Shown in pieces: positions 1-7,604 of a stretch of 43,997 nt of DNA. This DNA is from Bacteroidota bacterium (GTDB lineage: Bacteria > Bacteroidota > Bacteroidia > Bacteroidales > FEN-979). The position numbers and the translations under genes are program-made. The first letter of the stretch is position 1. Each line of letters opens with the position of its first letter. The stretch lies in contig VGGL01000011.1 in the NCBI GenBank assembly GCA_016868575.1, forward strand, positions 1 through 43,997, written 5' to 3'. Below the pieces are notes generated by a model. It had not been told where the DNA came from. It did not search any database and saw only the letters and a list, made by a program, of their open reading frames with translations.

Positions 1-496
1 TCACGTGGGTTTGATGACCGCCGATGAGTGCCTGTATCTCCTGGGCGATACGGCGCTGCTTGATCACTTCTCCGCCAATTTCCAGTCCAACTTTGGCGAT
101 CACGCCCAGGATATTCCTTTCCGCTGGGGGAGCGGTGGGTCCGCAGACAAAATCCGGGGCTGCCAGGGCATAGAAGTGAGCGATATGGCTGTGAACGAAA
201 TGCGCCATATAGAAAAGCTCGCGGATTTTTTTTGCTGTTGGTGGGGGTTCGACGCCAAAGACAGCATCGACGGCCTTGCCGGAAGCCATATGGTGGCAAC
301 CGGGGCATACGCCACAGATCTTGGTGACGATGGAGGGCAGTTCTTCGACGGGTCTTCCTTCGCAGAACTTTTCAAATCCACGGAGTTCGGGCACCTGGAA
401 ATAGGCGTTTTCGACTTCTCCGTCGTCATTTAAAAAGATGTTGATCTTTCCGTGGCCTTCTAGCCGGGTGATCGGGTCTATCAGTATTTTCTTCAT
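1..496 (-). CDS. mvhA: [NiFe] hydrogenase large subunit, MvhA-like (N-terminal 165 residues, cut by window edge)
   Basis: Catalytic subunit that would hold the NiFe(CN)2CO centre and split or form H2. The first 165 codons are visible; the gene runs off the left edge, so the C-terminal cysteine motif and the processed tail cannot be seen. The N-terminus reads MKKILIDPITRLEGHGK, the canonical opening of group 3 large subunits. The proximal nickel motif is KICGVCPGCHH, with Cys61, Cys64 and His68. The usual Arg before ICG is Lys here, and there is an extra Cys67 inside the motif. The ATG overlaps the stop of the small-subunit gene by 4 nt (ATGA) and has a clear GGGAGG ribosome binding site, rare in this phylum. 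Neighbours (small subunit, MvhD, HdrA) place it in group 3c rather than F420- or NAD-linked groups; that grouping is inferred from context. Confidence 0.93.
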   Translation of the reverse strand, partial: MKKILIDPITRLEGHGKINIFLNDDGEVENAYFQVPELRGFEKFCEGRPVEELPSIVTKICGVCPGCHHMASGKAVDAVFGVEPPPTAKKIRELFYMAHFVHSHIAHFYALAAPDFVCGPTAPPAERNILGVIAKVGLEIGGEVIKQRRIAQEIQALIGGHQTHV

Positions 497-1479
497 TGCA
501 CTTTCCTCCCTAAAATTGAACCAGGCAGGCTGAACCTGTAAAAGAGTCCTGCCGGGTCGACAATGGTTTCGATGATTTCGTCAATTTCTTCTGGTTTGTT
601 GGCATCAATCATGGTGCCGATGGCAGACATCATTTTGGCGCCCGGGTCGGTGACTCCGGGGGGTGGGCCATAGCAACCCCGGCAAGGTGAATTTCCTACC
701 ACGCATCTGACGCCGCAACCGCTTCTTGTTGCGGGTCCCATGCAGATGACACCTTGCTCCAGAAAACAGGTCTCTTTGTCATCCTGGATCTCCCACGGGC
801 GGAAAAATTTCTTCACCAGCTTGTTATCGGTTTTCTTGCGTTTACATTCATCGCAATTGGTTTTATCATTGGCGCCAACGACAGATCCCGGAGGAGGCAG
901 CTGTGCGCCTGTAACGATGGCTGAAAAAACTTCAACCAGCCGTTCACTCTGGGGGGGACAGCCGGGAATGAAGTAATCGACATCGACCACATGATTCAGG
1001 GTGTAAACGTCATTGAAAAACTGGGGCATTTCAATGGTACCTTCTTTAACCTTGACTTCACGTTGTGGATGTATTTTTTCCGGGTTGTTGGTTGATTCAC
1101 TTTCATCATATACGCGCCGGAAGATCGCTTCTTTATCGGAAAAGTTGGCAAGTCCCGGAATGCCTCCCATGTAGGCGCATGCGCCATAGGCAACCAGTAT
1201 CTTGGTCTTATTCCGAAGTACCTTTGCCATGTGGAGGTTTTCACTATTCCTGATGGCGCCGTTGAAGAGGGTCAGGTCAATCGATTTATCCGGCATGTTC
1301 TCTACATCCTTATACTTGATATCCATGGCTATCGGCCAGAATACCGGGTCGGCGGCTGCGACGATGTCAAGCAGTTTTTCGTGGGTGTCGAGTACCGACA
1401 CGCAACATCCTCCGCAGGCTGCACCCCAATAGACAGCCAGCTTCAGTTTTGGCTTGGCGGCAGTTTGTTCCTTATCCAT
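493..1479 (-). CDS. mvhG: [NiFe] hydrogenase small subunit, MvhG-like
   Basis: Electron-transfer subunit that carries iron-sulfur clusters from the NiFe site of MvhA to MvhD. It has 328 residues, typical for this family. The N-terminal flavodoxin-like part has VYWGAACGGCC (Cys22, Cys25) followed by GACAYMGG and IPGCPPQ, the proximal cluster ligands of the NuoB/hydrogenase small-subunit fold. The C-terminal part has further cysteines (CDECKRK; a segment with CFLEQGVICMG and CGVRC...CRGCYG) for medial and distal clusters. There is no Tat signal or C-terminal anchor, so the enzyme should be cytoplasmic, as expected for Mvh-type hydrogenases. It starts 3 nt after the mvhD stop and ends in a 4-nt overlap with mvhA, which indicates tight translational coupling. 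Confidence 0.93.
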   Translation of the reverse strand: MDKEQTAAKPKLKLAVYWGAACGGCCVSVLDTHEKLLDIVAAADPVFWPIAMDIKYKDVENMPDKSIDLTLFNGAIRNSENLHMAKVLRNKTKILVAYGACAYMGGIPGLANFSDKEAIFRRVYDESESTNNPEKIHPQREVKVKEGTIEMPQFFNDVYTLNHVVDVDYFIPGCPPQSERLVEVFSAIVTGAQLPPPGSVVGANDKTNCDECKRKKTDNKLVKKFFRPWEIQDDKETCFLEQGVICMGPATRSGCGVRCVVGNSPCRGCYGPPPGVTDPGAKMMSAIGTMIDANKPEEIDEIIETIVDPAGLFYRFSLPGSILGRKVQ

Positions 1480-1482
1480 TAT

Positions 1483-1917
1483 TTATTTTTTTAAGTGTTC
1501 AACTTCGAGGGTTCCTTTGACTTTGCTGGGTCCCACCTGCAGCAGGGTTTTGGTCATGTCGTTGACAAGTTCTGCAAACTGTTTTCCTTCACTGGCGCTG
1601 ATCCATTCCAGTCTGAGCCGTTCCTTTTCGATGCCCATCTGTTGGGTATATTTCTGGATCAGTTTGTAACGCCGGAGGCATTTATAGTTGCCTTCCTGAT
1701 AGTGGCAATCGCCCGGATGGCAGCCACAGATCAGCACTCCGTCGGCTCCCTGCTGGAAAGCCTTCAGTACGAAGGTCGGCTCAATCCGTCCGGAACACAT
1801 GATCCGGATGATCCGGATATTGGGCGCATAATGCAACCTGGATGTTCCGGCCAGATCAGCGCCCGTGTAAGAGCACCAGTTGCACAGAAAGGCGACAAGG
1901 GTTGGTCTGAATTCCAT
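1483..1917 (-). CDS. mvhD: Methyl-viologen-reducing hydrogenase delta subunit, MvhD-like [2Fe-2S] protein
   Basis: Small iron-sulfur protein that docks the hydrogenase onto HdrA and passes electrons between them. It has 144 residues, the stand-alone length. Conserved family blocks are visible: [12 protein letters not shown] (Cys12, Cys15), RIMCSGRI (Cys41), and [21 protein letters not shown] (Cys64, Cys66, Cys71), with one more cysteine at 80. In sulfate-reducer QmoB this domain is fused to the C-terminus of an HdrA-like protein; here it is separate and lies directly downstream of the second HdrA-like gene. A 60-nt spacer separates it from that gene, the longest gap inside this operon. Confidence 0.94.
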   Translation of the reverse strand: MEFRPTLVAFLCNWCSYTGADLAGTSRLHYAPNIRIIRIMCSGRIEPTFVLKAFQQGADGVLICGCHPGDCHYQEGNYKCLRRYKLIQKYTQQMGIEKERLRLEWISASEGKQFAELVNDMTKTLLQVGPSKVKGTLEVEHLKK

Positions 1918-1977
1918 ATCTATTCGTTGTTTGTTGTTCGTTGCTCGCTTTTTGTAATTGGGAATTATGGGTTGAAA
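1918..1977. repeat. Low-complexity spacer between mvhD and hdrA-2
   Basis: Sixty bases with stuttering TTCGTT/TTGTTG units (plus-strand TTCGTTGTTTGTTGTTCGTT) followed by AATTGGGAATTATGGG. It looks like the low-complexity intergenic repeats common in Bacteroidota. No promoter or terminator was recognised, so the operon probably reads through. Confidence 0.35.
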
Positions 1978-3708
1978 TCAGTATTTGTAGGAGAGTGACA
2001 TGATTCCTTCGATTTCGGCCAGGATCTGACTGTCGGTAAAGTGCTTGCATTTGATGGCTCCGGCGGGGCAGGCAGCACCGCAGGTTCCACATCCCTTGCA
2101 AAGCACTTCATTGACTACCGAACTCTTCTTTGATTCATCATAGGAAACAGCTGAGTAAGGACAAACCCGGACACAGGTCTGACAACCGCAACACAGTAAC
2201 TCATTGACTTGTGCAGTAGTGACTTCCACCGGAACCGATTCCTGAGCGATAGTGGCCAGGATTCTGGCAGCAGCAGCCCTTGCCTGGGAGACTGAATCAG
2301 GAATATCCTTGGGACCTTGACAACCTCCTACGATATATACGCCACCTGTGGTTGTTGCGACCGGATCGAGTTTGGGATGCTTTTCAATGAAGAACTGGTT
2401 GCCGCAAAGGCTTACCCCGATGGAACGAACCACCTCTTTTACATCATCATGCGCTTCCATGTTGGTCATAAGCACCACCATATCTACCGGGACTTCAATC
2501 GAAATGCCCGACAGGAGCTCATCCATCTCGATGATTATGTTGCATTTGTCTGCAGCGCCGGCTTTTCGGATTCTCGGTAGTCCGGTTTGCTGGTCAAACA
2601 TCAGGAAAATGATCTGCTTATGCGTGGTATGGGCGTAGAATTCTTCATGCCCTTTGCCATATGCCCGCATATCAGCATATACCTCAAAAATATTGGCATC
2701 GGGTAAGGCAGCCCGTATTTGATGGACATATTTCAGCGCCGTCATACAACAGACCCGCGAACAATACTCATGGAACTTTTTATTCCGGCTTCCTACACAA
2801 TGGATGATGGCCACATTCCTGGGATCTTTGCCTTCACTGGTTTGGATGAGGCCAGAAAGGAGCATTTGCTCAAACTCAACAGAGGTAACAACATCGGGTA
2901 TCTTCTTGTATCCATACTCAGGAATGACGACCGGGTCAAAGGGTTTCAATCCGACGGCAGCGATGATGTTACCGAATTCGATCTCCACCGATTCATTCCC
3001 ATTTTGCAGGATGGTGGTATTGAAGTTCCCGATGTATCCATGTACCTGTTGTATCTGTGTATTCAAAAATACTTTGATGTTTGGGTTGTTCTTCACCCGC
3101 TGGATGAGGGGATGGATGATCTGCTGTGCACTGGAAAGATGCGGAAAAGTCAGGTCCAGTTGTGCAACCATGCCACCCAGGTGATCAGCTTTTTCGACCA
3201 GGTACACCTGCTTTCCTGAAGCGGCGATTTCCAGGGATGCAGTCATTCCGGCAATACCTCCGCCAATAACCAGGGTAGCAGGGTTGACGCTGACAGACCG
3301 CTTTTCCAACGCTTCGTGGAAGCGAACCCGCCGGATGGCAGCAATAACCAGGTCGATCGCTTTCTTGGTCGCCTCCGAACGGTCGGTATGCACCCAGGAG
3401 TCCTGCTCGCGGATATTGGCCATCTCAAAAAGATACGGGTTGATACCGGCCTTTTCGCAGGCAGTCCGGAAAGTCAACTCATGGATGCGCGGAGAGCAGG
3501 CCGCTACGATCACCCGGTTCAGGTTGTGTACCTTTATATCTTTGATGATCAGTTCCTGTCCCGGATCAGAACACATGTATTTATAGTTCTTTGCCAGCAC
3601 GACATGGGGCATCGAGCTGACTTCGCTTGCAACGGCTTCCACATCCACCATCTTGGCGATATTGGTTCCGCACCAGCAAATGTAAACACCTATTCTCGGT
3701 TCTTCCAT
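1978..3708 (-). CDS. HdrA-like flavoprotein with C-terminal ferredoxin domain (HdrA-2, QmoB-like)
   Basis: FAD/iron-sulfur protein related to heterodisulfide reductase subunit A, expected to take electrons from MvhD. Of 576 residues, the first ~130 form the classical HdrA N-terminal domain (GVYICWCGTN with Cys11 and Cys13, YMCSDPGQ with Cys46, AACSPRIHE with Cys71). The thioredoxin-reductase-like FAD domain starts at VIGGGIAGM (149-154) and holds HCVGSR...YCSRVCC (Cys304, 316, 320, 321), the motif that binds a cluster in HdrA. A C-terminal 2x[4Fe-4S] domain has Cys506/509/512/516 and Cys537/540/543/547. It lacks the ferredoxin domain normally inserted in the FAD part and the CAAC motif; the matching stretch reads PHLSSAQQII. 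Its next downstream gene is mvhD, so HdrA-2 plus MvhD equals a split QmoB. Whether its flavin bifurcates electrons cannot be told from sequence. Confidence 0.9.
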   Translation of the reverse strand: MEEPRIGVYICWCGTNIAKMVDVEAVASEVSSMPHVVLAKNYKYMCSDPGQELIIKDIKVHNLNRVIVAACSPRIHELTFRTACEKAGINPYLFEMANIREQDSWVHTDRSEATKKAIDLVIAAIRRVRFHEALEKRSVSVNPATLVIGGGIAGMTASLEIAASGKQVYLVEKADHLGGMVAQLDLTFPHLSSAQQIIHPLIQRVKNNPNIKVFLNTQIQQVHGYIGNFNTTILQNGNESVEIEFGNIIAAVGLKPFDPVVIPEYGYKKIPDVVTSVEFEQMLLSGLIQTSEGKDPRNVAIIHCVGSRNKKFHEYCSRVCCMTALKYVHQIRAALPDANIFEVYADMRAYGKGHEEFYAHTTHKQIIFLMFDQQTGLPRIRKAGAADKCNIIIEMDELLSGISIEVPVDMVVLMTNMEAHDDVKEVVRSIGVSLCGNQFFIEKHPKLDPVATTTGGVYIVGGCQGPKDIPDSVSQARAAAARILATIAQESVPVEVTTAQVNELLCCGCQTCVRVCPYSAVSYDESKKSSVVNEVLCKGCGTCGAACPAGAIKCKHFTDSQILAEIEGIMSLSYKY

Positions 3709-3726
3709 GTGATGTATTTTTCAAAA

Positions 3727-4869
3727 TTATTGATTCGATTTTCTGGGAACAGCATGCTTTTTCAGTTGCTGGAAATAGACGGCAAAGGGCCGGTAAGCCA
3801 GGTGTGACCACTTGGAGAAGGGCACTTCGATCAGGATCATCGGCACCAGGATGGCCATGTGGGCGATATAGGAGATGTAAGTAGCCCATGCCATGCCGTT
3901 AATGCGGAATATATGGATCAGAATACCTGTAATCACCGTAAGGGTCAGCATGATGAGGAATAGCCAATCACTGACATGTGAGAACTGGAATTTGATCCTT
4001 TTTTTTCTGATTCTGCCAATGATGGCGACAAACAGCCCGAAAAGCAAACCGAAGGTTGCATAGTAACCCAATGTTCGCTGAGGGTGCCAGAAAGGCAAAA
4101 TCTCATCGGTCTGGAACCACTCCAGATACACCACGATGACGATAAACATGATGGTATATCCTGACATCAGGAACCAGTGAGAAAGCCAGTAGTTTTTATC
4201 CTCGCATTTTGAAAACCTGGGTTGCACGACAAAGTTGTAGATCAGCAGCCAGAATTCGCGGATATGCGTCCATATTGAAACAGTGGTCTTTCCATCTTTC
4301 CAGATGATCTTGTAATACATCCTCAGGATGTTGGAGATCAATAAAAGCGCCACTACTGCCGCCATGCTCCAGTCAAATATTTCGATGTACTCCCAGGGGG
4401 CAAAGGCGTTGACCTGGACACCTCCCTGGGCGGTGAGTTCGGTAGTGAATTTAAACCCATAAGCAGGGAGCAGGAAGAGGAAAGCGATCACCACCAAAGC
4501 TGCAAAGACAAGGATAAATCCCAATTCCCAAACGCCAGATGTATAAAATTTCCTGGAGAGACCTGTCCAGTCATATTTTGAGGTAAGGTATCTCCTCAGC
4601 GACATCATCAGTTCGCCAGGGTTGGCATCTCTGGGGCAGGATTTGGTGCAATCGCCGCAATAATAGCAGAGCCAGGGTTCTACGCTTGTTTCCAGTTCAT
4701 CTTTCACACCCATCTGCATCAGGCGGATCTTGTTTCTTGGAAACAGAAATCCTTTTTCTGACAGGGGACAAATGGCCGTACATGTACCACAATGATAGCA
4801 AGCATTCCAGTCACCGATCCCGAATTGGATCAGTTGATTGCGGAGTTCAGGCTGAAGACGGACACTCAT
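3727..4869 (-). CDS. QmoC-like membrane subunit: HdrC-type ferredoxin domain fused to cytochrome-b-like domain
   Basis: Likely quinone-reactive anchor of the complex. It has 380 residues, about the length of QmoC. Residues 20-80 hold two [4Fe-4S] motifs, Cys24/27/30/34 and Cys68/71/74/78 followed by P, as in HdrC. From about residue 112 there are six hydrophobic helices (roughly 114-136, 164-184, 230-250, 268-286, 300-321, 330-350) resembling the NarI/HdrE haem-b domain. Histidines inside or flanking these helices (231, 298, 319, 337, 356) are candidate haem ligands. The gene sits between the two hdrA-like genes with spacings of 18 and 21 nt, the operon position expected for a shared partner. 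An HdrC-HdrE fusion is known from Qmo complexes; linking one to an Mvh hydrogenase is the unusual part. The quinone as electron acceptor is inferred. Confidence 0.88.
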   Translation of the reverse strand: MSVRLQPELRNQLIQFGIGDWNACYHCGTCTAICPLSEKGFLFPRNKIRLMQMGVKDELETSVEPWLCYYCGDCTKSCPRDANPGELMMSLRRYLTSKYDWTGLSRKFYTSGVWELGFILVFAALVVIAFLFLLPAYGFKFTTELTAQGGVQVNAFAPWEYIEIFDWSMAAVVALLLISNILRMYYKIIWKDGKTTVSIWTHIREFWLLIYNFVVQPRFSKCEDKNYWLSHWFLMSGYTIMFIVIVVYLEWFQTDEILPFWHPQRTLGYYATFGLLFGLFVAIIGRIRKKRIKFQFSHVSDWLFLIMLTLTVITGILIHIFRINGMAWATYISYIAHMAILVPMILIEVPFSKWSHLAYRPFAVYFQQLKKHAVPRKSNQ

Positions 4870-4890
4870 AGGTTGTTGTTTTTATAATTG

Positions 4891-6687
4891 TTATTTTTCA
4901 ATTTCGGCTAAATAGGATTTGATCTTTTCCTGCGGGATGAAGTCATGTTCCTGGGAGACTGTTCCTTTGAGGATGCTTCGGATGACTTTGGCTGCGGCTG
5001 CTGATCCCTGGGCAACGGAGTCAGGGATGTCCTTGGGACCCTGACATGTTCCGGCCAGATGGATGCCGCCACGGATGGTGGCAGTTGGCTCGATATCGTA
5101 TGATAATTCATTGAACCAACCTCCTTCAGATATCGGTATGCCCATCATGGCGCTGAGTTTGGCGGTATCTTCTGAGGGCTCCAGGCCAACAGAGAGAATC
5201 ACCATATCGACCACATTCTCGATCAAATCATTTTTAAGGATATCTTCTCCTCGTATAAACAGTTTTCCATCCTTTTCTTCAATCTTTGCCGTTTTTCCCC
5301 GGATGATCTCAACTTCCTCAGATTTAATCCGCTCATAAAACTCCTCGTAACCCTTTCCAAAGGAGCGCATATCGATGAAATACTCAAAGATTTCCGCATC
5401 AGATAATTTTTCCATGACCAGGTGGGAGAATTTCAGGGAGTACATGCAGCATACCCGGGAGCAATACTTATTGTAGTTCTTATCGCGGCTTCCGACGCAA
5501 TGGATGATGGCAATGCGATGGGGTTTGGGTGTATCGGCAGTGAAAATCCAGTTTCCTTTTTTATCCTGTGAACGGAGGTGGATATTGCCTCCGGTTGGAC
5601 CAGAAGCGTTCAGCAGCCTTTCAAATTCAAGTGATGTCAGCACGTTGGGAAACTTTCCGTAGCCAAATTCTGCCATCCGTGAAGCATTAAATGGTTTGTA
5701 ACCGGTGGCTACGATGATATTGCCAACATTGATGTCGACCGTTGCATCCTGCTCGTCAAGGTTGATGCAATCAGGTACCGGACAAGCTTTTACACAGGCA
5801 CGGCATTTTCCATTCTTAATATAGATGCAGGACGCAGCATCGATCATGTATTTATTTGGAACTGCCTGAGGAAAAGGAATGTAGATGGCTTTTCGCATGG
5901 TAGTTCCGAAATCGAATTCGCTGGGCTCCTGGGCAGGGCATTTTTCCGCGCAGGTGCCACATCCGATACACGTTTGAACATTGACTTTGCGTGCTTTTTT
6001 GAGGATTTTTACGGTATAATTTCCCGGACTGCCATTAATGTCCTGAACTTCAGCGTAACTCATCAAATTGATAAAGGGATGCTGGTTGACCTCCACCATC
6101 TTGGGCGTCAGAATACATGCTGCGCAATCGAGCGTTGGGAAGGTCTTGTCGAAGGTTGCCATTTTCCCTCCGATGGTTCCGCTTTTTTCAACCAGGTAGA
6201 CGGTATTGTTGCTATAGGCGATCTCCAGCGCCGCCTGGATCCCGGCAATTCCTCCCCCAATAACCAGGGTTGCTGGTTGCGTGATGGGCTGAATCCCGGC
6301 AGGATTGACTTCCATCGGAATATCGGTGATCATATGGGCAAGCAATGACTTGGCCCGGTCTAAGTCTTTGGTCAATTCAATGCCGTACTCATCAAAACTG
6401 GCAAGGTAAACATGGCGGGGGTTTTTGCCGGCCAATGTCATGGCTTTGGAAAACAGGGTTTTGACGGTCCCACACAAAACGCCAACGATCACCAACCTTT
6501 CCAGTTGATGTTCTGTGATCATTTTCACCAGGTTTTTCTCACTCCAGGGAAAGTCAGGGTATTGCCATATCCTGACGACATTTGGGAAGGAAGACAAGTA
6601 ACAGGTTATCTCCGTGATGTCGAAAGGATAAGGAATGGCTATGGGAGGATTGTAGATAAATACACCCGTTGATCCAGCTTTTTTCAT
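4891..6687 (-). CDS. HdrA-like flavoprotein with inserted ferredoxin domain (HdrA-1)
   Basis: Second HdrA-family flavoprotein, 598 residues, first gene of the operon. Residues 1-120 are a degenerate HdrA N-terminal domain: the fold-level blocks LVIVGVLCG and PRHVYLASFDEYG remain, but most cluster cysteines are gone. The FAD domain begins at VIGGGIAGI (142-150). It then has TLDCAACILTPKM (Cys188, Cys191), an inserted ferredoxin domain (Cys240/243/246/250 and Cys287/295/298/302/307), and HCVGSR...YCSRVCC (Cys397, 409, 413, 414). It ends at the family signature CQGPKDIPDSV plus a short tail, with no C-terminal ferredoxin domain. It therefore carries the parts missing from the neighbouring HdrA-2, suggesting an obligate heterodimer where methanogens use a homodimer. 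The start is the ATG directly behind an AT-rich dyad. Confidence 0.9.
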   Translation of the reverse strand: MKKAGSTGVFIYNPPIAIPYPFDITEITCYLSSFPNVVRIWQYPDFPWSEKNLVKMITEHQLERLVIVGVLCGTVKTLFSKAMTLAGKNPRHVYLASFDEYGIELTKDLDRAKSLLAHMITDIPMEVNPAGIQPITQPATLVIGGGIAGIQAALEIAYSNNTVYLVEKSGTIGGKMATFDKTFPTLDCAACILTPKMVEVNQHPFINLMSYAEVQDINGSPGNYTVKILKKARKVNVQTCIGCGTCAEKCPAQEPSEFDFGTTMRKAIYIPFPQAVPNKYMIDAASCIYIKNGKCRACVKACPVPDCINLDEQDATVDINVGNIIVATGYKPFNASRMAEFGYGKFPNVLTSLEFERLLNASGPTGGNIHLRSQDKKGNWIFTADTPKPHRIAIIHCVGSRDKNYNKYCSRVCCMYSLKFSHLVMEKLSDAEIFEYFIDMRSFGKGYEEFYERIKSEEVEIIRGKTAKIEEKDGKLFIRGEDILKNDLIENVVDMVILSVGLEPSEDTAKLSAMMGIPISEGGWFNELSYDIEPTATIRGGIHLAGTCQGPKDIPDSVAQGSAAAAKVIRSILKGTVSQEHDFIPQEKIKSYLAEIEK

Positions 6688-6689
6688 GC

Positions 6690-6709
6690 TTTGTTAATTT
6701 ATTAACAAA
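6690..6709. promoter_or_regulatory. AT-rich palindrome directly upstream of hdrA-1 (site A)
   Basis: TTTGTTAATTTATTAACAAA is a dyad with 9-bp arms and a 2-nt centre, ending 2 nt before the hdrA-1 start codon. The size and TTG...CAA ends suit a Crp/Fnr-family operator, and such a regulator gene lies just upstream. As RNA it could also fold over the ribosome binding region. A weak -7 element (TTAATTTG on the minus strand, 6706-6713, one mismatch) overlaps it. Confidence 0.5.
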
Positions 6710-6753
6710 TTAAAATACTTTTATTTATTTAAAAAATGATAAATATCAGATTT

Positions 6754-6769
6754 TTGATTAATTTATCAA
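6754..6769. promoter_or_regulatory. Second AT-rich dyad upstream of hdrA-1 (site B)
   Basis: TTGATTAATTTATCAA has FNR-like half sites TTGAT and ATCAA, but 6 nt apart rather than 4. It shares the core TTAATTTAT with site A, the two cores lying 64 bp apart, about six helical turns. The pair looks like two binding sites of one regulator. Confidence 0.45.
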
Positions 6770-6865
6770 CAATCAAAAAAAATCACAATTATCTGAGTAG
6801 GCAACGAGACATATTGCTTCGCTCAGAATGGCATGGGAGGACAGATGAAATGGTGCGTAAGTGGC

Positions 6866-7582
6866 TTAATCATCGTTATTTAGGGCGATTTTCTGAAGTT
6901 TCTCAACGTTCAAGATGTAGATCTTTCTCCCTTTCAGGGCGATCATCTTGTCATCACGAAACTCAGCCAGGACCCGTATCACCGTTTCCTGGGCGGTTCC
7001 AATGATATTGGCCAGATCACTCCGGGTGAGGTTGAGGTAATCGACTGAAGGATCAGAGGCAGGGCCATGGAATGTTTGATGGAGGAACAGGAGTGTTTCA
7101 GCCAGCCTTGATTTAACCGGGAGCTGGGCAAGATTGGTCATTTTTTTTTCGGCTTCTTCCAGGAGTTTACTCAGATATTCAATCAGGTGTCTTGCAAAAT
7201 CGGGGTACTTGATCATCAGTTGGAAAAAATCGCTTTTAGGGATAAAACAGGCAGTGGAATCTTCGATGGCCGCAGCAGAATGGGAATACGGATTCCCGCT
7301 GATGATCGCCCGGAGACCTAAAAAATCTCCTGGCAAAAGAAATCGCGTGATATGATCTTTATGATCCTGGCCTTGTTTGTAAACTTTTAATTTTCCCTCC
7401 CTTAGACAAAATACGCCGGCCGGTTTATTTCCTTCCTCGATGACTTTTTGACTTTTGCGAAAATTCAGTACCTTTTTTTGGTCGTTAAGGTAGGAAAGAT
7501 CAGCATTGTCAAGCTTGATAAGATGTGTCTTGTCAGCGACCGGACACTTCTCACAGAAGACTTCTTTCAGGCGTTTACCCAT
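6866..7582 (-). CDS. Crp/Fnr-family transcriptional regulator with FNR-like cysteines
   Basis: 238 residues. Residues 25-130 form a cyclic-nucleotide-binding-type jelly roll, 133-155 the dimer helix (LIEYLSKLLEEAEKKM), and 187-214 the recognition helix-turn-helix (DLANIIGTAQETVIRVLAEF). Cysteines are at 10, 13, 59 and 112. Cys10-x2-Cys13 and the 99-residue step from Cys13 to Cys112 match E. coli FNR (Cys20, 23, 122). The FNR third ligand (Cys29) corresponds to Thr19 here, so cluster binding is possible but not assured; Cys59 could substitute. The gene lies between the hydrogenase/hdr operon (178 nt downstream, same strand) and the divergent hyp operon, so it is the obvious candidate regulator of both. 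The start is supported by a promoter about 25-50 nt upstream. Confidence 0.9.
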   Translation of the reverse strand: MGKRLKEVFCEKCPVADKTHLIKLDNADLSYLNDQKKVLNFRKSQKVIEEGNKPAGVFCLREGKLKVYKQGQDHKDHITRFLLPGDFLGLRAIISGNPYSHSAAAIEDSTACFIPKSDFFQLMIKYPDFARHLIEYLSKLLEEAEKKMTNLAQLPVKSRLAETLLFLHQTFHGPASDPSVDYLNLTRSDLANIIGTAQETVIRVLAEFRDDKMIALKGRKIYILNVEKLQKIALNNDD

Positions 7583-7604
7583 AAGCCGAACAGAATTAGG
7601 GTAG

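Noticed and set aside
5-433. Open frame on the plus strand opposite the hydrogenase large subunit
   Set aside because: It is antisense to a recognisable MvhA N-terminus and has no family-like motifs of its own.
1978-6687. Assignment as a dissimilatory sulfate-reduction QmoABC complex
   Set aside because: No aprAB, sat or dsr genes are visible, HdrA-1 carries a ferredoxin insert that QmoA lacks, and the operon continues into hydrogenase genes.
6736-7005. 89-codon plus-strand frame over the crp tail and upstream dyads
   Set aside because: It overlaps a clear Crp/Fnr gene on the other strand and its protein is low-complexity Ser/Arg.
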